Shown here: positions 12,880 to 26,000 of the stretch, in pieces
How the letters are laid out: every line of letters begins with the position of its first letter
How positions within the stretch are numbered: the first letter of the stretch is position 1
Source of the DNA: Diphasiastrum complanatum
Lineage: Eukaryota > Streptophyta > Lycopodiopsida > Lycopodiales > Lycopodiaceae
Direction of reading: 5' to 3'
Assembly: GCA_029204225.1 (NCBI GenBank)
Contig: CM055100.1
Location: forward strand, 51,645,260-51,709,259
Length of the DNA stretch: 64,000 nucleotides
Made by a program: the position numbers and the translations under genes
The notes under the pieces: generated by a model
Told to the model about the DNA's origin: nothing
What the model saw: the letters and a program-made list of their open reading frames with translations, nothing else
The model's database searches: none

Positions 12880-15690
12880 GGATTTCATTAACGTTGTGGG
12901 TTTTTGTAATAAGTTGGTTGGTTTCATAAAAATGTTGTGGGTCTTTTTATAGAATTGGCCTGAAAAGTCTGTTTTAGAAAATATAAACCAGCTTTTGCAA
13001 AAGTTCTAGGTTTTCAATACAATGGCCAATTTTGTCTACACCAACATAGGCGTTGAACTATCCATTGCTGACTTTCGGTCAATTGGCTACTGACTTTGCA
13101 AGTCTTTGTAAGTCTTTGCCCTCTCTGTCTGTCTATCTCTGTTTGTATTCACAGGTGCCTTCTTGGAAATCTCCCTTCCTTCCAAAGTCAAGCTTCCTAC
13201 CTTAAGACTAAGCTCATCTTATCCCATTAAATTGGAAGGTTTCAACTTACTGTGCTGTCCTTTCTCTCGTCATGGCTGTAGTCAGAACTTTCAAAGAGTG
13301 TTTAGATTGCATTTGTAACTTATAATAAAGATCGATATTTCTCTTGTATTTCTTGTAAAGATAGGTCTAGCAGTTTCTAGAGTGAGGGCAGTTTTTGAGC
13401 TAAAATATGATAATTATGTTGGCTGGATATGGAAAACTCGGCCCACAGATTTTGTCTGCAGGTATTATGTAAAAGTCTATGGAAATATCAAAACTTTTTC
13501 TAGGGAATATTCTTGGTTAGTACGGTCAATGATCATCGACTTTCAAAGTTTGTGAGAGATGCAGCTTCTGCGTATTTGCATGCTGACTGATATATATGCA
13601 CAGCACAGCTTATTCTCATTGCAGCATTATTGCGCCCACTGAATACTACCCGTCCATACTTTGATATCCTTTGATTATGTAGTAAATGAGCTTTCCAGAA
13701 TTCTTTTCAGTTTAGAAAGGTTAACCGCTTTGGAAATTGGCATTGCCCTTGCATTCCGCTAGCAATTGAACCCATCTCATCACACTCAGGATCTTCTGTG
13801 GTAGCAATTGTCGGCTAGAATTGTAGCAACTACTTTTTTTCGTTCAGATCTGCAACTACTGGAGAGCATTGGTACATTTCTGCAAATTATACCAGAACTT
13901 AACTATCTGCAGCTGTGGAAGGCGTAAGTATGCGTGCCATCAAACAAAGACCCGCACCGCTTAGAATCAGCAAGGAATCGCAAGGAATCACAAAGGCTCG
14001 AGGACCACGTTGCTCCAATATGCAGCACCGACTTCCAATTGTCATATACACTTACTCTCCTAAGATTATTCACACAGATCCCAGAAGCTTCATGTCGCTG
14101 GTGCAGCGGTTAACTGGATCCACGCCAACGCGTCTCAGATGTGCAGAGAGCACAGCCGCATCTGATACATCTCACAGATCTGAAGACAGCTCTGGCAGAA
14201 TACTTTCTTGTGATGTCGATGATCGATTTGATCTATGGACTGACAGTGATGATCTTGCGATTGATCAGGGTTTATGTTCACAGATAGAGACTGAGACTAT
14301 TAGTTGCACATCCGCTATGGAAAATCTTTCTCTACCAGCATGCTACACAATAATTTCAGGAGTTGAGAGAGGGCTTTCTTCACCGAGAATCTCCTGTTTT
14401 TCAGAAAAGTCAGAACTGAAGAAGCAAGCGAGGAATGTTGAAGCGGAAATGAGTCCATATGGGAGATTTGATGGTCAGATTGATCAGTCATCTTCTGCTT
14501 TCCCAACTTCCCTGGCGTCGCGGCTATGCCATGTTCATGATCACAACGCAGGAGAAGATCTATTAGCGTGTCTTCCCTCGTTAACCCCCAGCACTAATGA
14601 TTTTTTGAGAGATCTGCCAGTTATATATTCTGCTGAAAATTATGAGGCCCTCGGAAATCTTATGTCACCTTGCTCCATCTATTCTCCTCAGGGAGCATGT
14701 CTCTCTTCCTGGCTAACGTCACCAGGAAGTGTGACTTGCAGGGAGAAGGCCTATGCGCTCCTAAGGGATGACGGCGTTGAGCAGTACCAGATTTCGATCT
14801 AGAAGCATTACGTGAATGGCTGAGCAATCAAAGCGCAATCATTCCCATCACTGTATAATTCTGAGCAAGTGATCATATGTGAATATTGCCACGTTCATGT
14901 CATCTTCATCTCTGTAACAGAAGAGACAATTTCTTGGATGATAGGAGCCATTCTTACCACAACCCGAAGCTCGCCGCCATTGCTGGGGTAGGAACTTGGT
15001 TTTCCCCTGATCGAAGATTCTTTAATTTACATACCTCTACAGTGCCAACACGTATCTGTACATATCCGTAGAGCACACCCAGTGAGGCTTTCTTTGTCAT
15101 CCCCTACGACTTTCAGTCCATTTGAGCTTAAAAGCTAAATCGAAAACACAGTGTAGTATTGGGTTGGATTTCGTTGGTTGAATCAATCATTTGGCTGCTG
15201 AAGTGGCGTGTAACAGTATCTGCTAAATATATGAAAGAAAAAAGCTTTAGCCAAGTTTTTCATGCTTCTGAATGCTCTCGTGAATGACCAAAGAATTGCA
15301 GATTTTGGGTTATGAGATAGCTTCTAAGATAGTGATCTCACTTTGGCCCTTTGATCCAAGCTGCAATGAATCTGAAATAATCAATGCATGTAAAAAAAAC
15401 AACAATGACACAGACGATCAACAACCACCTACAGAACAAGTTTAGAGTTTGCTGCATTCTGTGGTTTCGCATGTCCGTCTAATTGCAAAAAGATCCTTTA
15501 CAAATTAAGAACAAAAGTTTTGTACATTTGATTATAAGGTCATTATGCATCTGAAAATGGATTTTCATGAATCATGGCTGTGACTTTAAAATTGAGTCTT
15601 GTTCGGCCGAGGCTTGAGCCATATATGAAGGTTTGCTAAACAAGGTGGAAACTTGAAAGGTCATTGGAAAATCCTTCCCCTAGATCACAA
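12880..15690 (+). repeat. Right arm of large inverted duplication (VQ locus 2)
   Basis: The reverse complement of 6350-9560. It contains VQ copy 2 together with its 5' flank and about 900 bp of 3' flank. Confidence 0.8.
13930..14802 (+). CDS. VQ motif-containing protein, copy 2
   Basis: A 290-codon single-exon frame, the inverted paralogue of the gene at 7408-8280. The VQ core FMSLVQRLTG and the IVIYTYSPKIIHT block upstream of it are identical. Differences concentrate in the Ser-rich middle and C-terminal half, including small in-frame indels. Start ATG at 13,930-13,932, matching the start chosen for copy 1. Expected role as for copy 1: a small nuclear regulator partnering WRKY factors. Retention of an open frame over 290 codons despite many substitutions argues for function rather than decay. 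No intron is needed, which is usual for VQ genes in several plant lineages. Confidence 0.88.
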   Translation: MRAIKQRPAPLRISKESQGITKARGPRCSNMQHRLPIVIYTYSPKIIHTDPRSFMSLVQRLTGSTPTRLRCAESTAASDTSHRSEDSSGRILSCDVDDRFDLWTDSDDLAIDQGLCSQIETETISCTSAMENLSLPACYTIISGVERGLSSPRISCFSEKSELKKQARNVEAEMSPYGRFDGQIDQSSSAFPTSLASRLCHVHDHNAGEDLLACLPSLTPSTNDFLRDLPVIYSAENYEALGNLMSPCSIYSPQGACLSSWLTSPGSVTCREKAYALLRDDGVEQYQISI

Positions 15691-16174
15691 ATGATGGAGA
15701 GATGGACTTCTTGTATGACTGAAAATTGTTTTTTCTCTTGTGCTAATGACTGAAAATTTCCACAAGGATTTGAAGTTTACATAGAAGAAGAACAAGAGCA
15801 CAAAGAAATTTTTGAAAAAATGCTGGTCAAAACCTATAATAATTCTTGCTAGATTCCGTATTATGATCTTGATAATATATTTTTGACAGTTTTCCTCTAA
15901 AGTTCTCCTACATATTAGTGGTCGATAGCATGCACAACCATTGAATGCTCTAGCTTTCTTGGAAAATCTCTCATAAATGTTCCATCTTTTGAAGGTTCTA
16001 TGGCAAGCCAACCTGAAGAAAAAATGTGACAGAATAGCAAAGAGGTAGACGGTGGTTGTAACTGGCTAAAAGCATGGTTTGGTGGTCCAAAATAAGAACC
16101 CATTTTCCATCGTACCTTTTGCTAGTATATGTCAATCTTTGTGGATTTTATTACTCATAATTTAGATTGCTAAT
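15691..16174. other. Intergenic sequence, nothing recognised
   Basis: Outside the VQ duplication. No recognisable coding pattern. Confidence 0.3.
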
Positions 16175-16366
16175 ATGATAGTACATTCTCACCTTGATGG
16201 TGAGGAGGCAATGTTCATCAACGGCAAGTTCAAGGGCAAAGGAAAGGGGAAGTGGTATAAAGGACAAGATCATGGTGAGTCTTCTTCTTTTGGTAAGAAG
16301 AAAGATAGGTCTAAATTGAAGTGCTTCTATTGTGGCATCAAGGGTCACTTTGCTAGTGATTGCTAA
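16175..16366 (+). pseudogene. Ty1/copia gag zinc-knuckle fragment
   Basis: A short frame rich in Lys/Gly ends in CFYCGIKGHFASDC, a CX2CX4HX4C zinc knuckle typical of copia gag. A stop follows immediately. No protease, integrase or RT of the same element is visible nearby. Confidence 0.65.
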
Positions 16367-16619
16367 TTGCAATGGGAAGTTGTTTGAGGAATTCGAGTGT
16401 AATATTAAATGTTCTATTGTCTCACTTCAAAGTTGGGCCAAAGCTAAAATTTGAAATTGAAACTAGCTTCAACTTCAATCAAGCAATCAATTGGTAAGAA
16501 TGAGAGGTTTTAGAGTAATGCTAAAGTTTACGTTAAACTTTTTCAATTTGGTGATTGCTAGAAATTTGCAAGTTCTTAGCTACAAATTACTATTATATCA
16601 ATATTAGAGCATATCCACC

Positions 16620-17640
16620 GAAGTTTCTACGTTTAGGGTCACACATAGGGTGAGTAAAGGTTGGAAAAAGTTTTGACATACGTTAGAAGATAGAGCCTAG
16701 TATGTATTATGATGCCTACTAGTGAGGTTCTAAAAAGAAAGAAAAATCCTAAATTCATGGTATAATGTGATTGAGCTAGAATCAAGGGCAAAAGTAGTGA
16801 ATCTACTTCCATGCATTTTATCCCAAGTTGAGGAGGAGGTCTTGCAATTTGGTAAACAAGTCCAAGAACTACTTGGTAGGAATTTATTTTCCTAGGCAAT
16901 ACACTTTTTTTTCCAAATATAATAGTCAAGAAGGAAGGATGGTAAATCTTGTACATGCATTGATCATTATGGCCACAATAAAATCATGACAAATAATAAA
17001 TAGGTGTCCTATTTCCTTGAGTAGAAAACTCTTTGGACATGGTAAAGAATGTCAATGCACTTACAAAAATAAACCTTCAAATTAGATATCATCAAATCAA
17101 AATGAAAACAAATCAATACAAGACCACTTTCTAAATAGATAGAACACATTATCACTTCAAACGTCTTTTGAACTACTACCTTTGAGGTTATAATAGGCAA
17201 AGAGCTTCATTTATCACCTGATTTAGGCCATTGTGTTATAGTGAAGACATTTCAAAAAGTAAATAAATATGCTAAAGATGGAAGGCATAAATAGTGATGT
17301 TACTACATATCACCAAGAGTTTGTATCTTGCCAAACAAAGAAAGTGGAACAAATGAAATAGACATGTCTATTCCCTGATAGTTTTGGAAAGCATATCAGC
17401 TTTATCCCTTCAATGCCGATAACACAAGGTGGTTATAACAAATTTGACATGGATGTGGATCGGGTTGACTAAATATGAGCACTTCATGCTTGACAAGACC
17501 ATTAATGGAGCTACTCAGATAGCTACATTGGTTTTGAAAAATAGGTTTATGATACATTTGTTGTCAAAGCATATTGTCATGATAGGGACAATAGATTTGC
17601 TTCACATGTTTGAAGGGAAATAATGGACATGTTGGATACC
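16620..17640 (+). pseudogene. Decayed Ty3/gypsy RT-integrase remnant
   Basis: Despite many stops and frame changes, gypsy landmarks are recognisable in order. A CIDHYGHNKIM-like stretch near 16,958 corresponds to the RT block usually seen as C-DYR-LN--T. Near 17,040-17,150 a KINLQIRYHQIKM-like stretch corresponds to the KIDL-SGYHQI RT block. Integrase-like LTKYEHFM follows near 17,465, the region after the first catalytic Asp. The element is old and cannot encode protein. Confidence 0.6.
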
Positions 17641-19984
17641 AAGCCATCTTCATGTACATCTCTCCATCTACGGACTTGCAATGAAACTGAAAAAGGGAAT
17701 CAGCACTTAGAATGCTACCTTTATCATTATGTCCTTGATCAAAAAGCAACATAAAATGCTGGTTACGTTTTGCTGGATTTAATTATGTTGCTATGCTCCA
17801 CATCCACAATCATGACTTAACAGTTATCTGCACTTAACATTCTTCAAAGAGTGGTAATAATAGATGTTGAAATCAACTACAGAACATGCATGAAATGTTA
17901 TGGGTGAATAAAGAAAAAATCAAATCAAATCAAAAGTCGAAATGCTGTGCCCATAAATGCATTCAGTAAATAAGTGAAGGGAAATATACATCCAAGTATA
18001 TAATCCTATAGATACTCCAAATTTAAAAAAAGAAACATTTCAAAATTAACAACTCTATGAGGTTTCTAACAGTCATTCTCTGAAGAACTAGATGAAGGAC
18101 AGACCAGCTTATGAATAGCATTCAACTGCTACAAAAAATATATACGTGAGGTGTAATGCAAGTTTATTAAAGCCCTGCTTAGGAAAACATGTGTTGGCAT
18201 CATGCTACCTGCTCTATATAAGGATTGAAAACGTGTCCTCATAACCAGCAGTTATTGCTCATTTTTGTGAAAATGTGCTAACGAATGGTAAGAGATCATG
18301 GACTACTCGGTGCAAGTGGAACAATCTAACGATGATGATTCTTAAAAATATTTCAACCTTGGAGCAGTGGCCAGAAGTATTGTGATCAAGCTAATAGGCT
18401 CTCTTGTTCCTCTTGTTTAAGGCTTCCAAATTTAAATTCTTAAAGAGAGCCCAAGCGTACTACTTTGGAACCTCTTCAATTTTGAGAGAAATAACCGCTC
18501 AAGGGAGATGTCATGGATTTGATAGATTGTAATAGTATAGTTAACTCGCAGTTAGAATAACAGAAATTTCAAATCTGAATTTAAAAGTGCTATAAAACCC
18601 TGAACTCATGGAAGTTTGGAACCTTTACGCTCATTTGTATTGTTTTGAATCTTGGATGCTATCTGCATCTCCTCTAAGCATGAGGATCTCTTTGGTCCAT
18701 GTGCCTAACTGCCACATGAGAGCTTGGTAAGCTCTAGCTGAAAGCACTTCCTCTTGATCAGCATACTTTGTCATGTAGTTCTTTGGATGAAGGTTTCACT
18801 TTTATTCCTATTGGTACCTGTTTATTTGGTGCTCTGATTCATGTATTAGTATCTTTTCTGTGAAAATTGATAAATTGACATCCAATGACTCTAATGAAAA
18901 AAGTATTGGCAAAATGAAGATATTGCAGGACCCTACCTGACCAAAAACTTGGTGGCCAACGCTAGTAGTGTATGGGCTTAAGCAGCACACCAGCTTGGCC
19001 TAAGAAATAAAGAAACTGCACTATATCCATAAAGGATACCCATCCTATCAATGCTCTATAACTACGGAAACACTATATACAATTGGTTGATTTGGTTACG
19101 GCTTTCTTTTCCATTCTAAAGTACTCAAGCCATTAGCAGTATCAATAGAAATTCACAAAAGATCCCATAGATTGTATGGCCATCTTCAGATAAATTTGAA
19201 TCTCATAAGCTGTATCTGCTGATGAGCTGATGTTTATTCAGCCTCTGATGGTGTGAATTCCCAGACAAGTCATACCCTGTTTATAAGATACCAACAGACA
19301 AGGAATGTACAATTACCAGAAAAGAAAGTGTTTCTATAGGATACAAGCTGCAATGAGGTGACCTTGAGCTGTCAAACATATCCAACCCCAACTAACTATT
19401 AGTAGATAAAAAAATCAATGGCACAAAAAATTTGAAACTTTATATCCTTTTTCAGACGACTCTTTAGCAACCACAGGCACCAATGCCAGGAACAGAAATC
19501 CAAGTCTAAGACTCTTACCCTTCTAACCTATTTGGAAATGTATTCAAAAGTGAAAAAAGAAATTGAAGGTTTTAACAGACCAAATCGTATTTCAACCTTC
19601 AATTTAACAATAATGACTTCCTTGAATTTCTATCTCTTTAATAGAATAAAATCTCAAGATCTTCTGCAGGCACACCCACTTAATGGGTGTCCTTGTCCTT
19701 GTTGCCAAAAATGTCCTGAATAACAGTGGATTGAAAAGCCCCAACATATTCCGGCATGTGAAGCATGACGTATTAGGCCTGTTCAACATGCAAAAAAAAA
19801 TTTGACAAAGCACCCAAGAGACAAATCAAGCACATTCATGTCACTGTGAAAACTCTTTTGGTTGTGAAGATGTATTTATTTCAAGAGCGAGGCATCTACA
19901 TTGTTGGTGCTCTTTACTGCCGAATTCTCATGAACGCTTTTTAGAAACCTTTGCCTCGAAGGAAAGGACCCAGAAGGCTACTTA
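17641..19984. other. Intergenic region and RPN8 3' flank
   Basis: No gene recognised. The part nearest 19,985 presumably contains the RPN8 3' UTR (minus strand), but I could not place a polyadenylation signal with confidence. Confidence 0.3.
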
Positions 19985-20065
19985 TTAGCTTCCTGCAGTT
20001 GCAGAAAGGGCTGATGATCCAGAGCTTGAAGCATCTGCAAGCCTCTCATGCTCTTTATTAAGCAC
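19985..20065 (-). CDS. RPN8: RPN8 exon 10 and stop
   Basis: Encodes the variable tail [18 protein letters not shown] and following residues, ending in a TAA stop at 19,985-19,987. Ser/Ala-rich tails are normal in plant RPN8. Confidence 0.92.
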   Translation of the reverse strand: MLNKEHERLADASSSGSSALSATAGS

Positions 20066-23000
20066 CTGCAATCATAAGTGTCAATATTATATACTTGACC
20101 TAGGTAATGTTACACTAACATTGATCAGCTCGAGAAGAAAAGAATTCATTGCCATTGTAGAGTTTAGAAATGGACTCGCTTAAAAATGCCAAAGCAAGAG
20201 TTTCAAAAAATTTAAATAAAACATCTATATAATGTTACACTAACGTTCATCAGCTTGAGCGAAAACTTCATTTCTATCCTGGGGTACAGAAATAACAGAT
20301 TCACTTAAGATATGCCAAAGCAAGAGAGTCTCAAATCTCCCAAAGTACCTTGTTGTTTATTAGATTATGGAGTGCGATGACACTTCGAATCAGTGAAGCC
20401 AAGTAAACCACAAGCATCATATCATTCGTCTTCACTGGTCACAACAAAAAAGATACAAGTGAGTCTCCTAGCCCCCAAAAACTTTATGCAGTGATCCCTG
20501 CATGGTTATGAATTGATGTCTAACTCTTTGATAAGCTCCTCAATTGGAATTCATAACACCCACAGTCAACGAGCAGAGCACTTCTTGGATAAATGCTATA
20601 AGCTCATAGTGCACTATAGAAATCTATCCCTTACAATCCTCAAGCAAGAGAAAAAATACAAGAAATTAACGCATAACAATGCACTACTCATGAACAGAAT
20701 TCAGCCACAGATTTCAGATTTTCTAGGCAGTAGTACACGGGCTGAAGTCAAAAAGGTAGGGGAACATGATTAAGATCAAACACCAAACCAAAAGGAACAA
20801 AGGAACGCAGCCACAGATCCAAGAACTGCAAAGAAAAGAGCTCTCGGGCTAAGAGAGTAAATAGCCTACATACCAACAAATGACTTGACCAGCTCTTGAA
20901 CATTCAGGTTTGGAAGTAGATTGAACACATCCTGCAGGCCAAAGAACCACAAAAATGAAGGCAAGCTGCTATAAAAACTGTATATAAGGGACAGAAAAGA
21001 TTATGCAGTACAATGTAACTGAAATACCTGTAAATGATATAAAATCTCATGATTAAGAGGAAGTTTTCCTTCTACAACATGATCCAAATATGCATGAATC
21101 TCCTTCAGTCGGGCCTCTAGTCCTTTTAGGGCAACAAGCTTTGCTCCAATCTGTCATGCACATCACATGACATTGATAAGAAACTAATCCACTGAAACTT
21201 AGGAATCGCATCAGTAAAATCAACTTTTCAAAGCAAGCAAAACTTGAAAAACAAACAGGAGCATCTGTTTGAAGTGGCAGATAGTACTCAAACCGTAAAC
21301 CCTTGAAATAAAGATCCAATTACGTACATCTGTGGCAAGAGTGCTGATGGTTGTATCCTTTACATCACGCAACAGATGCTCAACTCCTGTTAAAACAGAA
21401 AATGCAGAATATTAAGATACGTTGTAGCTTCACACAAATTCATGCTACATAAACCACAAAATTCCTCACTGCGGACTACAGCAATCTGAAACTAAACAAT
21501 GAAAATTCACAAGGGCTTATAAGAACTAAAAAACTGGAGTGACACAGCTTGTAGAACTAACACACCCATAAATAAAGCCCAACTCGATCAAGTCCATTCA
21601 ACAGAATCCTCGGCAATGAGCTCCAAATAGAGTTAGCATGGTCCCTATAATGAATCATCCCTAGTACTGTGGGGTGTGTGTGTGTGTCCGCAAATTTCAC
21701 TTTGAATGTTCCAATCCAATCATGGTGTTTCATACATACGGAATCAGGTAAAAAAGAATATTGAATTTTTATATCAACCTCACCAAAATCCAATCCTAAG
21801 GAGGCATTTTGAGCATGTGAAACAAGAGTGGAGGGAGGGGGGAGATTTTGCACATTTTACACTGGATTTTGTGCTTACTATCCTTTTGTCATCCATCAAT
21901 AGAGCAGTGGGTAGTATTTCCACGGCCATCCATTTGTGAATTGGTTTTTGTGACATATATCTGTTTTCAACCTTGTTTGAGAATAGGTTGTTCTCCACAA
22001 GCCAGAACAGTACTAGATACTTCGTTTGTTGGTGTTGCATATTTCTATGCATTCATTACATCCTCATAAACTAATTTTGCATATTGCATGTCCACTTTCT
22101 ATTTTGTGGGTTCAGGGTTCGTGACAGCTTTTACAATCTGGTTTGAGGTGGAGTTGATTGATACTGATAGGAATCGATATGGCAGCTCTTGTGCATGCAG
22201 GTAGCAATGTCCCAACATTTCCACATGGATGTTCCTGATGAACAAACGTTGGAGACTAAGGCCGGGATGCCAAGGGCGGCAATGCCAAGAGCACACACAC
22301 ACAGCATGTGCTTTCATTCTATTGTCATCAGCCACAAATGCTGCAACATCAGGTCCCTCTGGCCCATTCAAATCTTAAATGGGTCCATCTGAAAGCAGAC
22401 ATGTAACAGCAGTGCCTCCCCATCCAGTAGCAGGCAAGTAACAACATGAGCCTCAGCTCTGACACTCATCTCCATCTTCATGCTATAAGGCTCTCTAGGC
22501 ATTTGACAGATAGCGTCATGGACCATGGTAGCAAGCAAGACCATTCAAGATGCCCACCACTGTTGTTGGCCCTTCTGAAGATAATCATGCAGCCAGGAAT
22601 TGGATACTGAACAGGTTGGAGTTGAAAAGGAGTGAGGCTTGCAAATGCACAGGGCTCTAGAAGAAAGGCTACACATTCATAGGCTCCCCCAAAGCTGCAT
22701 GATCACCCACTCAAAGTGGTGCTCCCCCTGCTTTCAAAGACTCTCTGATATTCACTCGGCACTTTTGGCATGCAATCAAACATGATAGGATGTCCTTTTT
22801 CATACCTAACCAGAAAATTCTTTTCAGAAGCGTGTCAACTTTATGAACTCCCAAATGTCAAACACTCAGAAATCCATGGGACTCGTTAACAACTATAGTT
22901 CCATGTCATCAATATCGAAACACACTGACTTGATCCTCCTAGCATCATCAAGATACAGAAAGGGTTAAACATAATGAAGAAAACAAATCTCCAATAGAAG

Positions 23001-26000
23001 TGGTGCACTGACCTACATACGCACCATACTAAGCCAGGGTCTCCAACCTCATGTATTATTCTAGGAAGAATGCTCTGGATTACTTAAGCATGTACTCAGC
23101 TTGACATATAGTTGAACTAGATTTAGCTCGCACTAGAATAGTATGAAATTGTAAAAATAGACTAAACAATAAACTATGAAAACTAGGGGGTACTTATTAA
23201 TCATTACTTCTAACAGGCCCCCTTAATGTCTAATGACATCTTTCCCGTCTGTAGTGTTGTTGAACTTCAATGTGTTTGGTCCTGCTAGGTTGTCACAATA
23301 AAGTAGGACCCTCTTGCTCCATGTGAAGATTTATAGTAGGCTGCTCCTTAGAACTCCATGTGATAGCACCAGTTATCTTCAGCATCTCCAGCCCAATCAA
23401 CATCCATACTCCTATAACTTTGTATCATCGTAATTTGTTCCATAATGAATCCCAAACCTGATTATACCATCAAGGAATTGACAGAATCCAACAGGGATTG
23501 ACAGATCTGTTTCTGTTTTTTTCCAGCAATTCGGGATCCAGAAACGCATTCTCAGAAACACGTTTCTGGGAACTTTTTTTGCCCAGAAACGCGGTTCTGG
23601 GCAGCTATGGTTCCAACCAAAATAAGTTGTCAAAGCTAGAATTGTCATCCATATATTAAATGTCCCAACCAAAATAAGTCGTCAAGGCTAGAATTGTCCT
23701 CATGCCATTCATCTTTGCAACTGGTGCAAAGGTTTCTGCATAATCAATGCCCTCCTGATGAGCATAACCTTTGGCAACAAGCCTCACCTTGTATTTGTCT
23801 GAACATTGTCCTGTAAACCCATATACATCCAAGAGGCCTTTTCCCTGAAGATAGCTCCACAAGGTCTCATTCGTCATTAATGAATCAACCTCCTCATACA
23901 TAGCTTCTCTCCATGAATCTTATTTTGAAGCTTCTTCAAAAGTATGTGGGTCCTTTGTCCCAAGTATGTCCTACGAATTGCATATCCTGGATTATCTCCT
24001 TCCTAGCTCCCTGCTCACGTGACTCATCCTCATCAAGAATGTCTCCACACAACATCTAGGTAATAGCCACGATGTAGGTGTGAAATCTTGTATAGTAAAT
24101 GTTGGTGGAGAATATGTATTTCCAGCCTAAAACATCTCTTTACACTTTTATGTTCTCCACTTGAACTAGTTCGTGATCACTATGCTCTTGTTGTGGTTCT
24201 GAATTTCCCACTAGATTATCTCTAGTCGTCTCTGAAACAGACTCATCACCAGCAATCGGAATACCACATATACTATGCTCTTTGGAATTTATGAGACTAA
24301 AAGAACTTACTGTGTTTGAAAAATTATCCTGAATTCCATCTTCATCAAAAATAACATCCCTGCTTTGATGACCACTTTACTTTCAGCTTCATATAACCTG
24401 TAAGCTTTTTCTTCATAATCATAGCCGAGAAATAAACACCTTGTACCCTTGGAATCCAAGTTCTTTAGGATATGTGCATAAGTTGTACTCCGAAAAACTC
24501 TCAAATGGCTCACACTAGATTTCTTACCTGAAAAAGCCTCCCCTAGTGTTGTATTCTCCACTGATTTAGTTGGACTCTTGTTATGTAGATAGACCACTAT
24601 ATGAACTGCTTGTCTCCAAAATAAGGTCGATAAATTATTTTCCTTCAACATACTTTGAGCACACTCAACTATAGTTCAATTTTTCTTTCTGCAATGCCAT
24701 TTTGTTGTGATGTTACCGTAGCTGCAAATTGTCTCTTGATTCCATTATGATTGCAAAATTCCTGGAAAGCTAAAGAGTGATATTCTTCCCTTTATCTGAA
24801 TGCGGAACTTGATCTGCTTCCCTACTTTCTTATTCACACATGCTTTAAACCGAGTTGAGTTGTTAAGAGCATCACTCTTATTCTTCAAGAAATAAAGCCC
24901 AAACTTCCTAGAATAATTGTCAATAAAAGTCATGACGTAACTTGCTCCTATCGACTTAGTCTACATAGGCCCACAAAGCTCTATGTGAATAAATTCTAGA
25001 ATACCTTTGGCTCAAAGAGTACTCCTTTCAGATTTTTTTTGGCAATGATGTTTACCCATAACACATCCTTCACAAACTTTGTTAGACCAATAGACATATT
25101 GTGTTTCTTCAACACCTACAAACTTTGATAAATCAAGATTGTTCGTTAGGCCTTTATCTCACCAATATTACCTTGAGGCATTTGTACTTGTACCACTTGT
25201 TTGTCTTTTATGTAGTGAGCATACTTGTCTCCCAGCTTTACATTTGACCTATCATTTGAAGTGGTAAGCTTCGTCAACCATTCCCAACGAGGAGTCATGT
25301 GAATAGAAGCCCCCAAATCTATATACCACCCATTATCTAATTTCGTACATAGCTCAGATGATTCCTCACTTGAAAAGCTCATAACTGACAATAGCATCAT
25401 GCGAACTGTCAACAAAATTAGTAGCTTGTTTCTTCTTCTTTACCTACACTATTTGCACTTAAACAATAAATGACCATCTTTACCACAATAAATGCAATTT
25501 CCATCCTACTTTGAAGTAAACCTAGATCCACCATCCTTGTTTTCCTCTTTTTTCTTTACTTTTCCTTTCTTTTCCTTTCCTTTATCTCTTCTATTATTTT
25601 TTGGAGATTGTTTCTTTATTATAACGGCATACTCCTTGTAGACATCTCTAGAAATGAGATTTAACCATCACAGTTCCTCTTATAATAGAAGAGAATCTAA
25701 CTCCTCAAACTTTGCTTTTGTTTCTCTCGAAGTAAGAGTGATGAAAAAGCTTTGATAGGCAAGTGGTAATTTATTATGTGCTGATTGTACCAAAACTATA
25801 TTAGGTACACTTTCTCCAATGGCCATAAGTTGATCGTTCAACTCCTTGACTCTTGCAGTGGAGTCTATAATAGACTTCTTGTGGTCATTTTAAGATTGCA
25901 TAGCTTGCTGGTAAGAAAAAAGATTCATGACCAATCACAGATGATGCCACTCTGGGAGGACTAGGAGGACGTAGATATAGACTATAGTTCATAGTCTAAA

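Larger units (their letters stand above)
11110..13110 (+). repeat. VQ-upstream repeat, copy C
   Basis: Collinear with copy A (1320-2600) but longer. Two insertions distinguish it: a hairpin-rich MITE-like block at about 11,543-11,846 and an 87-bp tRNA-like insertion at 12,576-12,662. It leads directly into the 5' flank of VQ copy 2. Confidence 0.65.

Noticed and set aside
18200-18240. Possible TATA box (ctatataagg) and promoter
   Set aside because: No gene or LTR could be placed downstream, and AT-rich DNA gives such matches by chance.
20513-20773. 86-codon plus-strand frame near RPN8 exons 8-9
   Set aside because: Lies in intron 8 on the opposite strand with no recognisable similarity.
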